Positions 49,982 to 58,950 of a stretch of DNA of 64,000 bases are shown here, in pieces. Source of the DNA: Streptomyces triticisoli (GTDB lineage Bacteria > Actinomycetota > Actinomycetes > Streptomycetales > Streptomycetaceae); assembly GCF_003270085.1 (NCBI RefSeq), contig NZ_QFDQ01000020.1, positions 1 through 64,000 of the forward strand, written 5' to 3'. Made by a program: the position numbers and the translations under genes. The notes beneath the pieces are model-generated. The model saw only the letters and a program-made list of their open reading frames with translations. It did no database searches and was not told where the DNA came from. Positions within the stretch are counted from its first letter, which is position 1. Each line of letters begins with the position of its first letter.

Positions 49982-50674
49982 TCACGGTTCGACGATCCTC
50001 CCGTCGCGCAGCTCCAGGACCCGGTCGGCGAGGTCCAGCAGGGTCGCGTCGTGGGTGGCGACCAGTGCGGTGACTTCCTCGCTGCGGACGACGGCGCGCA
50101 GCAGCTCCATCACGGCGTGGCCGGTCTCCGCGTCCAGCTGACCGGTCGGCTCGTCGGCCATGAGGAGCGCCGGCTCGTTCGCGAGGGCGCGGGCGATGGC
50201 CACCCGCTGCTGCTGGCCGCCGGAGAGCTCACCGGGCCGCTGCCGGGCGTGGTCGGCGAGGCCGACCAGGGACAGCAGCAGCTCGACGCGCTCCTCCCGC
50301 TCGCGCGGGTCGGCGCGACGCAGCCGCAGCGGCACGCCGACGTTCTCCGCGGCCGTGAGGATCGGGATGAGCCCGAAGGACTGGAAGACGAACCCGATGC
50401 GGTCCCGGCGCAGGGCGAGCAGGCCGTCCTCGCCGAGCTCGGACAGGTCCCGGCCGTCGACGTGGACCCGTCCCTCGTCCGGCTCGTCGAGCCCGCCGAC
50501 GACGTTGAGCAGGGTGGTCTTGCCGGAGCCGGAGCGGCCCTTGAGGGCGACGAGTTCACCACGCGGCAGCTCGAAGGAGACTCCCCGCAGGGCGTGCACG
50601 GTGCCGGCTCCGTGCCCGAAGGACTTGTGGACGTTCTCGACGCGCACCATGGTCTCGGTGACGACCTGGCTCAT
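49982..50674 (-). CDS. ABC transporter ATP-binding protein (LolD/MacB type)
   Basis: A 230-residue ATPase with [24 protein letters not shown] (Walker A), [18 protein letters not shown] (Q-loop), [32 protein letters not shown] (signature and Walker B) and the H-loop VATHD. This type pairs with FtsX/MacB-like permeases, yet none is encoded on either side. The upstream 634 bp are non-coding. The permease must be elsewhere, or the partner has been lost. Confidence 0.9.
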   Translation of the reverse strand: MSQVVTETMVRVENVHKSFGHGAGTVHALRGVSFELPRGELVALKGRSGSGKTTLLNVVGGLDEPDEGRVHVDGRDLSELGEDGLLALRRDRIGFVFQSFGLIPILTAAENVGVPLRLRRADPREREERVELLLSLVGLADHARQRPGELSGGQQQRVAIARALANEPALLMADEPTGQLDAETGHAVMELLRAVVRSEEVTALVATHDATLLDLADRVLELRDGRIVEP

Positions 50675-51308
50675 GTGCCCTCCCCGCTGCGGTCCCCCGT
50701 GGACCGGGCGTCAGTATCACGACCCCCGCCGGTCCCTTCAAGCCCCCAACGGACGCGCGCCCACGATGGTTCCGCTTCAGGAATCCCGTTTCGGGCGGGA
50801 CCACTGTCCGGCGGCGCGAGTCCCCTCCGGGACCGCGGCGGGGGCTTCGCCCCGGAGCGCGGCGGACATCCGTCGGCGCGGGCGTGGAGACCGCGTACCT
50901 GGTGCGAGTGGGGCCCTGGCGGGCGGCCGTACGTGCTGGAGGGCGGCCTTACCCGCCGAAGGGCCGCCCCCTTTGGCGGGCCGGATCAACCAACGGCGTC
51001 CCTGTGAGGGGCGCGGCCCTTCAGGTCTGCGACGAAGCGACGGCGACGGCCGGCGCCCCTCGGAAGGAGCACATCGGAAACCGCGGGATCCGGGCACACC
51101 CTCACCCGAGCCCCGCGCACAAGGACCCCAGCCGCACAGAGCCCCTGACCCGGCCCACAGGACCAGACTGCTCCGGCAGACCACGCCGGGCCCCGCGGAG
51201 CCGGGCACACCTTCACCCGGACCCCGCGCGCGCAGAACCCCCAGCCCCCGCTCACCCGGGCCGACGGACCCCGTGGCCCGGAGCCCCGCCCGGTCCGGCC
51301 GGCGGGCC
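50675..51308. other. 634-bp intergenic stretch with imperfect direct repeat
   Basis: No ORF has the expected codon bias. The stretch is Pro/Arg-codon-like GC-rich sequence with short hairpins. Two copies of a block of about 40 bp are seen at 51081-51120 and 51193-51231, sharing CCGGGCACACC-Y-TCACCCG and then CCCCGCGC. The minus-strand promoter of the ABC ATPase gene should be near 50680-50760. Confidence 0.45.
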
Positions 51309-52073
51309 CTAGCGGACCTCGGTGATCTCCGGGCCGCGCTGGAGCTGGCCCAGGCCGCCGGCGAAGCGGGACTGACCGTCGTCGTCCTGCTGGACGCCCT
51401 CGGGCACCATCTGCGCGTCGTTCGGCAGCTTCAGGACGATCGGGTCGCGGGGCGCCATCGGACCCTCGCCACGGACCACGACCGTGTCCCGGAAGATCTC
51501 CTCGAGCAGCCCTGCCGCCTGCGGCTGCACCGCGCCCTGCCCGGAGATCACCCCGCGCAGGAACCAGCGGGGACCGTCCACACCGACGAACCGCACGACC
51601 TGGTAGCCGCCCGTGCCGTCCGGCAGCTGCACCGGGACCTGGGCGCGCAGCTCCCAGCCCAGCGGCCCTTCGACCTCGTCCACGATGCCGCCCTGCTGGG
51701 TGATGCCGGAGGCGATCTCCTCACGCACCTCGACCCAGATGCCCTCGCGCTTGGGCGCGGCGAAGGCCTGCAGCTGAACGGCGCTGTCCTGCAGGACGAC
51801 GGTCGCCGCGACGATCGCGTCGCCCGCGACCTCCACCCGCAGCTCCATGCCGTCGACGCCGGGCACGAACAGGCCGCCCAGGTCCACGCGGCCCTCGGCC
51901 GGGTCACGCACCTCGGAGCTGTCCCAGGGCCCGTCGGGCCGCGGTGCGGGCTCGAGCCTCACCCGCTCGCGCTCGCCCTCGTCGTCCGCCTCGGTGTCGA
52001 CGCTGTCGACGACCTGCTCGGCCTCGCCGGCCGCGTCCTCGGCGGCACCCTTCTTCTTGCGACGTCCGAACAC
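51309..52073 (-). CDS. DUF3710 domain protein
   Basis: A 254-residue soluble protein starting [19 protein letters not shown], followed by an acidic region and the DUF3710 domain ([20 protein letters not shown]... to [24 protein letters not shown]). Found next to dut in actinomycetes. Function unknown. GTG start at 52073, one base past the dut stop codon. Confidence 0.9.
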   Translation of the reverse strand: MFGRRKKKGAAEDAAGEAEQVVDSVDTEADDEGERERVRLEPAPRPDGPWDSSEVRDPAEGRVDLGGLFVPGVDGMELRVEVAGDAIVAATVVLQDSAVQLQAFAAPKREGIWVEVREEIASGITQQGGIVDEVEGPLGWELRAQVPVQLPDGTGGYQVVRFVGVDGPRWFLRGVISGQGAVQPQAAGLLEEIFRDTVVVRGEGPMAPRDPIVLKLPNDAQMVPEGVQQDDDGQSRFAGGLGQLQRGPEITEVR

Positions 52074-52074
52074 G

Positions 52075-52626
52075 TCACTGTCCTTCCCGGTCGGATACGA
52101 CCGAAGCGTATCGATTCCCACCCGCCGGGCCGCCCACGGCGGCCCGGCCGTTCGTGCCGCTCGCGTCGTCCACGGCGGCGTGGCCACCCGTGGACCCGAA
52201 GCCCCCCTCGGCCCGCGCCGAGCCGGGAAGCTCCGCCACCTCCTGGAAGCGGACCCTCTCGACCTGCTGGACGACCAGTTGGGCAATCCGGTCGAAGCGC
52301 TCGAACCGCACGGACTCGCGCGGGTCGAGATTCACCACGATCACCTTGATCTCCCCACGGTACCCGGCATCAACCGTCCCCGGGGCATTCACGAGGGCGA
52401 CACCGCAACGGGCCGCGAGGCCGGAGCGCGGATGCACGAACGCCGCGTACCCCTCGGGCAGCGCGACAGACACGCCCGTGGGCAGCACGGCCCGCTCCCC
52501 CGGCGCCAGTTCGCACTCCACGGTGGTGCGCAGATCGGCGCCGGCATCGCCCGGGTGCGCGTACGCCGGAAGCGGTACGTCGGGGTCGACACGCCGGATC
52601 AGCACGTTCAGGGGCTCGCCGCTCAC
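52075..52626 (-). CDS. dut: dUTP diphosphatase
   Basis: A 183-residue trimeric dUTPase with all five motifs: [10 protein letters not shown] (I), [10 protein letters not shown] (II), [16 protein letters not shown] (III), [12 protein letters not shown] (IV) and [11 protein letters not shown] (V). It is followed by a C-terminal extension of about 35 residues not usual in the family. It removes dUTP and supplies dUMP. GTG start at 52626 overlaps the stop of the thioesterase gene by four bases. Confidence 0.95.
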   Translation of the reverse strand: MSGEPLNVLIRRVDPDVPLPAYAHPGDAGADLRTTVECELAPGERAVLPTGVSVALPEGYAAFVHPRSGLAARCGVALVNAPGTVDAGYRGEIKVIVVNLDPRESVRFERFDRIAQLVVQQVERVRFQEVAELPGSARAEGGFGSTGGHAAVDDASGTNGRAAVGGPAGGNRYASVVSDREGQ

Positions 52627-53207
52627 GGGTTCACCTCGAAGGCACGGGCACGCCGGACCTGGTCCGGGTCGTTCATGGCGGCCCGGATCTCCTCCTCGCG
52701 GCCGTGCTCCACGAAGTGCTCCACCTTGACCTCGATGAAGACGGCGTCGGCGCGCACGGCGACCGGCCCGTCGGGGCCGCCGACGCGTCCGGTGGCCCTG
52801 GCGTAGATCTTCCGGCCGGCCACCGCGATGGCCTCGGCCTCCAGGTACAGGGTCGTGCCGACCGGCACCGGCCGCACGAAGTCGGTCTCCAGCCGCCCGG
52901 TCACGGAGATCGTGCGCAGCAGCCAGTTCAGCGAGCCGAGGGCCTCGTCGAGGGCGGTCGCGAGGACGCCGCCGTGCGCGAGGCCGGGCGCGCCCTGGTG
53001 GGCGGGCCGCACGGTGAACTCGGCGGTGATGCGGACGCCGTCCCCGGCCCGCACCTGCAGGTGCAGCCCGTGCGGCTGCTCACCGCCGCACCCGAAGCAC
53101 TCTCCGTAGTGCGCGCCGAGGAGTTCACCGGGCGCGGGGGCGTCAGGGTGCCGCAGGGGTTTCACGGCGTCGGCGGGGGGCTGAAGGGCTGCGGAACTGG
53201 CACTCAC
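52623..53207 (-). CDS. PaaI-family hotdog thioesterase
   Basis: A 194-residue hotdog-fold protein with HQGAPGLAHGGVLATALDEALG (the HGG catalytic loop with Asp/Glu on the following helix) and an unusual CFGCGGEQPHGLHLQ Cys pair before the fold. It hydrolyses acyl-CoA thioesters in the family; the substrate here is unknown. GTG start at 53207. Divergent from the DUF3093 gene; 57 bp between them must hold both promoters. Confidence 0.85.
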   Translation of the reverse strand: MSASSAALQPPADAVKPLRHPDAPAPGELLGAHYGECFGCGGEQPHGLHLQVRAGDGVRITAEFTVRPAHQGAPGLAHGGVLATALDEALGSLNWLLRTISVTGRLETDFVRPVPVGTTLYLEAEAIAVAGRKIYARATGRVGGPDGPVAVRADAVFIEVKVEHFVEHGREEEIRAAMNDPDQVRRARAFEVNP

Positions 53208-53264
53208 AGGCGCAGACCTTACCCGCGCGTCGGCGCCGACCGGACACCGTGCCAAGCTTGGTGC

Positions 53265-53741
53265 ATGCAGCTCTCCGCGCAGCCGTACGAAGAACGTCTC
53301 ACCGCACCCCGTTCCTGGTGGCTGATCAGCCTGCTGATCGGTGTCTCGGTCGCCCTTGTCCTGCTTCCCTTCGGCACCCTGCCGATGCTGGCCGGCCTGG
53401 CCGGCGGCACGGCGGCGACGGCGGTCGTGGTGAGCTCCTACGGCTCGGTGCGCATCCGGGTCGTGGGCGGCCTGCTGATCGCGGGCGAGGCGAAGATCCC
53501 GGTCACGGCGCTGGGCGAGGCTCATGTGCTGGACGCGGAGGAGGCGCGCGCCTGGCGCACCCACAAGGCGGACACCCGGGCCTTCCTGCTGCTGCGCGCC
53601 TACATTCCCGGGGCGCTGCGGGTGGAGGTCACCGACCCGGAGGACCCGACGCCGTACCTGTACCTGTCGACGCGGGAGCCGGAGCGGCTGGCCGAGGCAC
53701 TGCGGACGGCGCGGGCGGCCGCGGCGTCGGAGACCGCGTAG
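53265..53741 (+). CDS. DUF3093 membrane protein
   Basis: A 158-residue protein, MQLSAQPYEERLTAPRSWWLISLLIG, with two adjacent transmembrane helices and a cytosolic beta-rich C-terminal part (RAFLLLRAYIPGALRVEVTDPEDPTPYLYLSTREPERLAEAL), matching DUF3093 end to end. Function unknown. Confidence 0.9.
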   Translation: MQLSAQPYEERLTAPRSWWLISLLIGVSVALVLLPFGTLPMLAGLAGGTAATAVVVSSYGSVRIRVVGGLLIAGEAKIPVTALGEAHVLDAEEARAWRTHKADTRAFLLLRAYIPGALRVEVTDPEDPTPYLYLSTREPERLAEALRTARAAAASETA

Positions 53742-53791
53742 GGCACAGCGCCCGTACGGGGTGATGCGGGGCGGGTGCTCCGGGGCCGGCG

Positions 53792-54775
53792 TCAGCGCCC
53801 GGGTTCCTCCCCTGCTTTCCCGGAGCTGTCGGAGTCGTCGGGGCCATCGGGGCCGTTCTGGAGTGCCGGCGGGTTCTCGGGCCGGTCCAGGGGCGGCAGC
53901 GTGGGCAGCTCGTCCCAGGGGACCTGGATCTTGCGCAGGTCGGCGCGGACGTGGGCCGCGAGCCTGCGGGTGTCGTACCGGTTCATGACGGCACCCACGG
54001 CGGCGCCCACCATGAACGGCATCAGGTTCGGCAGGTTCCGTACCGTGCGCTTCATGACCTGTCGGCGCAGCCGGCGCCTCATCCGGCCGCCGAGGGCCGT
54101 GTCGATCGTGGACGGCTTGTGCACGTCGACGCCGCGCTCCTGTGACCAGGAGGACAGATACACGGTGCTGCGGACCTTCAGACTTCCGGGAGGCCGCACC
54201 CCGTACACCTCGTGGAGCTCGGCGATCAGCTTGAGCTCGATCGCCGCGACCCCGGTGACCTCCGTGGCCAGTTCGGTCGGCATCGCGGGCGGCACGGGCA
54301 GCATGGCCGCTGCCCCGATGCCCGCTCCGACCGTGGAGGAGGCGGCCGCGGCACCCGCCACCAGCTTGTCCGCGAGCTGTTCGGGCCCGAGGCCCGGGAA
54401 CTGCCGGCGGAGCGTGGTGAGGTCCCGTACGGGGACCCGCGGAGCCATGTCGATGATCCGGTCGGCGAGGTACGACAGAGCCGCCCTGGCGTGGCTCCCG
54501 CTCTTGCGGACGCCCGTCCTGGCGGCTTCCCCGGCCCTGCTCCGGATCACCGCGGTCCGGCGGGCGGCGGGCGCGGGCCTTCCCGCCGTGGCGGGGTCGC
54601 CGCGCCCGGAGACGGGAGCGAGCGAGGCCGATCCCGCCGGTCCGCTCCTGTCGGAGTCGGATGTACGGGACGGGCCTCGCTCGTCGTCACGCGCGCCGTG
54701 AGGGCCGTCGGACGGCCCCGGGTCCGCTTTCCCGTGGGAGAAGCGGCGCTTCCAAGGAGGGGTCGAGCCAGTCAC
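53792..54775 (-). CDS. EcsC-like protein of unknown function
   Basis: A 327-residue protein. Residues 1-85 are a charged, low-complexity lead. Residues 110-290 form a hydrophobic helical domain (AAAASSTVGAGIGAAAMLPVPPAMPTELATEVTGVAAIELKLIAELHEVYG), which resembles EcsC. A Pro-rich tail follows. It lies 13 bp after the end of DUF4193 in the same direction. Membrane association is likely but no clear spanning helix was seen. Confidence 0.65.
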   Translation of the reverse strand: MTGSTPPWKRRFSHGKADPGPSDGPHGARDDERGPSRTSDSDRSGPAGSASLAPVSGRGDPATAGRPAPAARRTAVIRSRAGEAARTGVRKSGSHARAALSYLADRIIDMAPRVPVRDLTTLRRQFPGLGPEQLADKLVAGAAAASSTVGAGIGAAAMLPVPPAMPTELATEVTGVAAIELKLIAELHEVYGVRPPGSLKVRSTVYLSSWSQERGVDVHKPSTIDTALGGRMRRRLRRQVMKRTVRNLPNLMPFMVGAAVGAVMNRYDTRRLAAHVRADLRKIQVPWDELPTLPPLDRPENPPALQNGPDGPDDSDSSGKAGEEPGR

Positions 54776-54788
54776 GGCCGACCCTGCC

Positions 54789-55085
54789 TCAGTCGCAGTC
54801 GCGGCAGATCGGCTGGCCGTTCTTCTCCCGGGCCAGCTGGCTGCGGTGATGCACCAGGAAGCAGCTCATGCAGGTGAACTCGTCCTGCTGCTTGGGCAGT
54901 ACCCGGACGGCCAGTTCCTCGTTGGAGAGGTCGGCGCCGGGCAACTCCAGTCCTTCCGCGGCCTCGAACTCGTCGACGTCCACTGACGAAGCCGACTTGT
55001 CGTTCCGCCTGGCCTTCAGCTCTTCCAGGCTGTCCGAGTCGACGTCGTCGTCGGTCTTGCGTGGGGTGTCGTAATCGGTTGCCAT
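54789..55085 (-). CDS. DUF4193 zinc-ribbon-like protein
   Basis: A 98-residue acidic protein ending in a four-Cys zinc ribbon (EFTCMSCFLVHHRSQLA ... PICRDCD). This is the full DUF4193 family, highly conserved across actinobacteria. GGGGGAGAGCGAC precedes the ATG at 55085. Upstream lies a regulatory region of almost 400 bp with several dyads. Confidence 0.9.
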   Translation of the reverse strand: MATDYDTPRKTDDDVDSDSLEELKARRNDKSASSVDVDEFEAAEGLELPGADLSNEELAVRVLPKQQDEFTCMSCFLVHHRSQLAREKNGQPICRDCD

Positions 55086-55478
55086 GTCGCTCTCCCCCTC
55101 TGGGTGTCTGCGGTGTCTCCAGCGCACGTAACGCGTGAGAGGCCGGACTTGTGCCCGACCCGAGGCGGAGATTTTGCCTCACATCAAGGTCTGTTACTCA
55201 ATCGACACCCAACCGCACTCCTCAAGAGTGATCGGCTTGGATGGCGATCGGGACCGTACACGGTCCGTATGCCGCACTTCAAAGCGGTCTCCCCGTGTAC
55301 TTCCCGTGATCAGGAGGCCTGAAAACCCGGATTTTCCCGGCTTTTCCATGGCCTTTGTGATCACGGAGAGTGGATGACCGGAAAACCGCTCATGTGATCG
55401 ATCACACACGGAAAAGCCGGGAACGGGCCCCGAAAATTCCGCGCAAAGCGAACATCCCCGCGTGTCGGCGCCATGGTC
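55086..55478 (-). promoter_or_regulatory. Dyad-rich upstream region of the DUF4193 gene
   Basis: AT-richer than its surroundings. It holds a perfect palindrome TGTGATCGATCACA (55393-55406); GTGATCAC (55357-55364); further GTGATC copies at 55306 and 55228; a 7-2-7 inverted repeat GGACCGTACACGGTCC (55251-55266); and a distant 12-bp inverted pair CCCGGCTTTTCC / GGAAAAGCCGGG (55336-55347 and 55410-55421) that encloses two of the GTGATC sites. No ORF. Confidence 0.5.
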
Positions 55479-56765
55479 TCAGATCGGCAACGCGACCCGC
55501 ATCACGAGTCCACCCCCCTCGCGCGGCTGAGCCGAAATGTGCCCGCCGTGCGCCCTCGCCACGGAGCGGGCGATGGACAGGCCCAGGCCGACGCCCTTGT
55601 CGCTGCCCGTGCGCTCGGTTCGCAGCCGCCTGAAGGGCTCGAAGAGGTTGTCGATCTCGTACGCCGGGACCACCGGCCCGGTGTTCGCGACCACCAGCAC
55701 CGCCTGCCCGTGCTGGACATCGGTCACCACCTCCACCCACCCGCCCTCCCGTCGCCCGCCACCACCCTTGTTCGGAAGCGCTTCGCGCTGCACCTCCTCA
55801 TGGGCAACGTTGTACCGCACCGCGTTCTGCACCAGGTTCAGCGCGATCCGCTCCAGCAGTACGCCGTTGCCCTGGACCACCGCCGGCTTGCGCTCGCCGC
55901 GGATCCTGACGCCCTTCGCCTCGGCCTCCGCGTGCACCTGGTCGATGGCCTGGGAGGCCACCTCGGCGAGGTCCACCGGCTTGCGCTCGACTATCTGGTT
56001 GTCACTGCGGGCGAGCAGCAGCAGGCCCTCCACCAGTTGCTCGCTGCGCTCATTGGTGGCCAGCAGGGTCTTGCCGAGCTGCTGCAGCTCCACGGGCGCG
56101 TGCGGATCGGACAGCTGCACCTCCAGGAGCGTGCGGTTGATCGCGAGCGGTGTGCGCAGTTCGTGGGAGGCGTTGCCGACGAAGCGCTGCTGGGCGGTGA
56201 AGGCCCGCTGCAGCCGCTCCAGCATGTCGTCGAAGGTGTCCGCGAGCTCCTTCAGCTCGTCGTCCGGTCCGTCCAGCTCGATCCGCCGGGACAGGTCCGA
56301 GCCGGCCACCGCGCGGGCGGTGCGGGTGATCCGGCCGAGCGGCGCCAGCACCCGGCCGGCCATCGCGTAGCCGAAGGCGAAGGCGATCACGGCGAGGCCG
56401 AGCAGCGCCAGCAGAGAGCGGCTGAGCAGGTCGTCCAGGGCGTGCTGACGCTGCTGGTTCACGCAGTCGTTCATCGCGTGGTTGAGCTGCGTCGCGGTGG
56501 TCTGGGTCGGGAAGTTGCAGTTCTCGCTGGTGACCTGACCCGAGATGATCTTGAAGGGCAGCTCGCTGCCCACCTGCACGGCGTGCGCCGCGAGCAGGTA
56601 GATGATCAACAGCAGCAGGATGCCGGCGATCAGGAACATCCCGCCGTACAGCAGCGTCAGCCGTATCCGGATGGTCGGACGCAGCCACGGGAAGACCGGC
56701 TCCGGCCTCCTCGGGTCCCAGGTGGGCTTCGGGGGCGCCTGGGGCGGCGCCGGGGTCGCGGCCAC
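55479..56765 (-). CDS. cutS: Sensor histidine kinase CutS
   Basis: A 428-residue kinase. One helix at about residues 35-62 (LTLLYGGMFLIAGILLLLIIYLLAAHAV), an extracytoplasmic loop of about 75 residues with two cysteines (ENCNFPTQ and MNDCVNQQ), and a second helix (RSLLALLGLAVIAFAFGYAMAG). HAMP, HisKA (FVGNASHELRTPLAINRTLL) and HATPase_c (GVGLGLSIARSVARAHGG) follow. The loop cysteine pair suits a redox or disulfide sensor. GTG start. It lies 6 bp after cutR. Confidence 0.9.
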   Translation of the reverse strand: MAATPAPPQAPPKPTWDPRRPEPVFPWLRPTIRIRLTLLYGGMFLIAGILLLLIIYLLAAHAVQVGSELPFKIISGQVTSENCNFPTQTTATQLNHAMNDCVNQQRQHALDDLLSRSLLALLGLAVIAFAFGYAMAGRVLAPLGRITRTARAVAGSDLSRRIELDGPDDELKELADTFDDMLERLQRAFTAQQRFVGNASHELRTPLAINRTLLEVQLSDPHAPVELQQLGKTLLATNERSEQLVEGLLLLARSDNQIVERKPVDLAEVASQAIDQVHAEAEAKGVRIRGERKPAVVQGNGVLLERIALNLVQNAVRYNVAHEEVQREALPNKGGGGRREGGWVEVVTDVQHGQAVLVVANTGPVVPAYEIDNLFEPFRRLRTERTGSDKGVGLGLSIARSVARAHGGHISAQPREGGGLVMRVALPI

Positions 56766-56771
56766 GGCGGA

Positions 56772-57425
56772 TCAGATCCGGTAGCCGGAGCCGGGCACGG
56801 TGACGATCACCGGGGGCTCGCCGAGCTTGCGGCGCAGCGTCATCACCGTGACGCGCACGACGTTGGTGAACGGGTCGGTGTTCTCGTCCCAGGCCTTCTC
56901 CAGCAACTGCTCCGCGGACACCACCGCGCCCTCGTTGCGCATGAGGACCTCCAGGACGGCGAACTCCTTCGGCGCGAGCTGGACCTCCTTGCCCTCGCGG
57001 AAGACCTCGCGGCGGTTCGGGTCGAGCTTGATCCCGGCGCGCTCCAGGACGGGCGGCAGGGGCACGCTGGTACGCCGGCCCAGGGCACGCACGCGCGCCG
57101 TCAGCTCGCTGAACGCGAACGGCTTGGGCAGATAGTCGTCGGCGCCGATCTCCAGGCCCTCCACACGGTCGCTGACGTCGCCGGACGCGGTCAGCATCAG
57201 CACGCGGGTGGGCATGCCGAGCTCGACGATCCTGCGGCAGACGTCGTCGCCGTGCACCAGGGGGAGGTCGCGGTCGAGGACGACCACGTCGTAGTCGTTG
57301 ACGCCGATGCGCTCCAGGGCGGCCGCACCGTCGTACACGACGTCGACGGCCATGGCCTCCCGGCGCAGTCCGGTGGCCACCGCATCGGCGAGCAGTTGCT
57401 CGTCCTCGACGACGAGTACGCGCAC
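56772..57425 (-). CDS. cutR: Response regulator CutR
   Basis: A 217-residue OmpR/PhoB-type regulator. Receiver: MRVLVVEDEQLLADAV with Asp51 (VVLDRDLP) and Lys in DYLPKPF. Winged helix: LAPKEFAVLEVLMRNEGAVVSAEQLLEKAWDENTDPFTNVVRVTVMTLRRKLG. The GTG at 57425 gives the canonical N-terminus. First gene of cutRS. A direct repeat lies about 100 bp upstream that could be its own box. Confidence 0.92.
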   Translation of the reverse strand: MRVLVVEDEQLLADAVATGLRREAMAVDVVYDGAAALERIGVNDYDVVVLDRDLPLVHGDDVCRRIVELGMPTRVLMLTASGDVSDRVEGLEIGADDYLPKPFAFSELTARVRALGRRTSVPLPPVLERAGIKLDPNRREVFREGKEVQLAPKEFAVLEVLMRNEGAVVSAEQLLEKAWDENTDPFTNVVRVTVMTLRRKLGEPPVIVTVPGSGYRI

Positions 57426-57525
57426 GTCGCTTGTCCTTCCTGTGTCCGCCCGCGCAGCGCCGCTCGGGCACACGCGGGCAGGGGTGTCTTCATGGGTGTG
57501 GGTTTCCATCCTGCCCTTTTCGGCC

Positions 57526-57544
57526 TAAGTCGGCTGTAAGCCGG
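57526..57544. promoter_or_regulatory. Direct repeat with 11-bp period upstream of cutR
   Basis: TAAGTCGGCTGTAAGCCGG consists of two copies of TAAGYCGG with an 11-bp repeat period, the arrangement typical of OmpR-type regulator sites. It lies 101 bp upstream of cutR. The rest of the 435-bp gap up to 57860 holds no recognised element apart from short repeats (CACTGGGCA twice near 57763-57780). Confidence 0.4.
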
Positions 57545-57860
57545 GGAAGCGGCCGCCGGGCAAGAGGTGACGGACGGATGAAGGGTGCGGGAATGTCGAA
57601 TTTTCTCACCGGGTTGAGGTTTCCGCGGGAGGGAGCCGGGGGAGGACGGCTTTACACCCCGCGATCACGCTCTGCATGTGCCGCACCACCATGTGGTACT
57701 CCGCGATCCGCTTGCGCAGAGTGGGTGTGGGTGTCCGGCGCCGTCGCCGCCCTGCAGGGCAACACTGGGCAGCACTGGGCACCTGCTGAGACGTGATCGC
57801 CCCTTCCGAACGGCACACCCCCGTGCCACCGACCCACGACCCAGGACGAGGGGGCGCAGC

Positions 57861-58034
57861 ATGGACGCATTCACCGCAGGACTTCTGCAGCGCATAAAGG
57901 CGACCGAGTCCGACCTGACGCGGGCTCGTGACGAGGGCGACGACTTCCTCGTCGAGGTTGAGCTGGGCGAACTCGACGACCTGCGCCGCCTCGCCGCCGA
58001 ACACGGTGTGGAGGTCGGCGCGTCTGGCGTCTGA
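57861..58034 (+). CDS. Small conserved hypothetical protein (57 residues)
   Basis: MDAFTAGLLQRIKATESDLTRARDEGDDFLVEVELGELDDLRRLAAEHGVEV is an amphipathic, acidic helical protein without membrane segment. GGGGGCGCAGC precedes the ATG, and the third positions are fully coding-like. It is divergent from cutR and ends at a strong terminator. The sequence is typical of small streptomycete core proteins; function unknown. Confidence 0.75.
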   Translation: MDAFTAGLLQRIKATESDLTRARDEGDDFLVEVELGELDDLRRLAAEHGVEVGASGV

Positions 58035-58046
58035 TCAGCCTGTATG

Positions 58047-58087
58047 CGAGTGGGGTCCCGGCGAATCCAGCGCCGGGACCCCACTCG
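58047..58087. terminator. Bidirectional terminator between the small ORF and the IMPase gene
   Basis: A perfect 17-bp stem (58047-58063 with 58071-58087, arm CGAGTGGGGTCCCGGCG) with a 7-nt loop, between convergent genes. Confidence 0.85.
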
Positions 58088-58126
58088 TTCTTGGGCTTGC
58101 TCGGCCATGGGGGCTTGAGTGGGCCC

Positions 58127-58942
58127 TCAGTCGTGCCAGGCTCCGAACTCGTCCAGGAGCCGCTGAAGCGGCTCGAAGACGCCAGGAGTGGCCGCTACCG
58201 TCAGGTCGCCCGACGGGGGCTCTCCCGGGCGGCCGCCCGTCAGTGCGCCCGCCTCTCTGGCGATCAGGTCGCCCGCTGCGAAGTCCCAGGCGTTCAGGCC
58301 GCGCTCGTAGTAGCCGTCGAGGCGGCCGGCCGCCAGGTCGCAGAGGTCCACCGCGGCCGAGCCGCTGCGCCGGATGTCGCGCAGTCGCGGGATCAGGCGG
58401 CGGGCGACGTCGGCCTGGTGGGTGCGGACCTCGGTGACGTAGTTGAAGCCGGTGGCGACCAGGGCCTGGTCCAGAGGCGGTGCGGGGCGGCAGGCGAGCT
58501 TGCGCTCGCCGGCCCAGTTTCCGGTGGCCCAGGCGCCGCGGCCGCGTATGGCGCGGAAGGTCTCGCCACGCATCGGGGCGGCCACGACACCCACGACGAC
58601 CTCGCCGTCCTGTTCGGCCGCGATGGACACCGCCCAGGTCGGCAGGGAGTAGAGGTAGTTCACCGTGCCGTCGAGCGGGTCTATCACCCAGCGGATGCCG
58701 CTCGTGCCCTCGGTGGCGGCGCCCTCCTCCCCGAGGAAGCCGTCGTCGGGGCGCCGGTCGGCGATCAGGCCGGTGATCAGCTTCTCGGCGGCGATGTCCA
58801 TCTCGGTGACGACGTCGATCGGGCTGGACTTGGTGGCGGCCACCGCGAGGTCGGCCGGGCGGCCGTCCCGGAGTAGCTCTCCGGCCCGTGCGGCGGCCTG
58901 GAGGGCGAGCTGCAGCAGCTCCGTGTGCAGGGCGTCGGTCAC
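58127..58942 (-). CDS. Inositol monophosphatase family protein
   Basis: A 271-residue Mg-dependent phosphatase with the family motifs GEEGA (metal ligand), WVIDPLDGTVNYLYSLP (the WVIDPLDGTxNF signature) and GLNAWDFAAGDLIAREAG. It hydrolyses inositol-1-phosphate or similar sugar phosphates. GTG start at 58942. It lies 8 bp downstream of hemH in the same direction, so it is probably in one transcript. Confidence 0.92.
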   Translation of the reverse strand: MTDALHTELLQLALQAAARAGELLRDGRPADLAVAATKSSPIDVVTEMDIAAEKLITGLIADRRPDDGFLGEEGAATEGTSGIRWVIDPLDGTVNYLYSLPTWAVSIAAEQDGEVVVGVVAAPMRGETFRAIRGRGAWATGNWAGERKLACRPAPPLDQALVATGFNYVTEVRTHQADVARRLIPRLRDIRRSGSAAVDLCDLAAGRLDGYYERGLNAWDFAAGDLIAREAGALTGGRPGEPPSGDLTVAATPGVFEPLQRLLDEFGAWHD

Positions 58943-58950
58943 AGGGCTCC

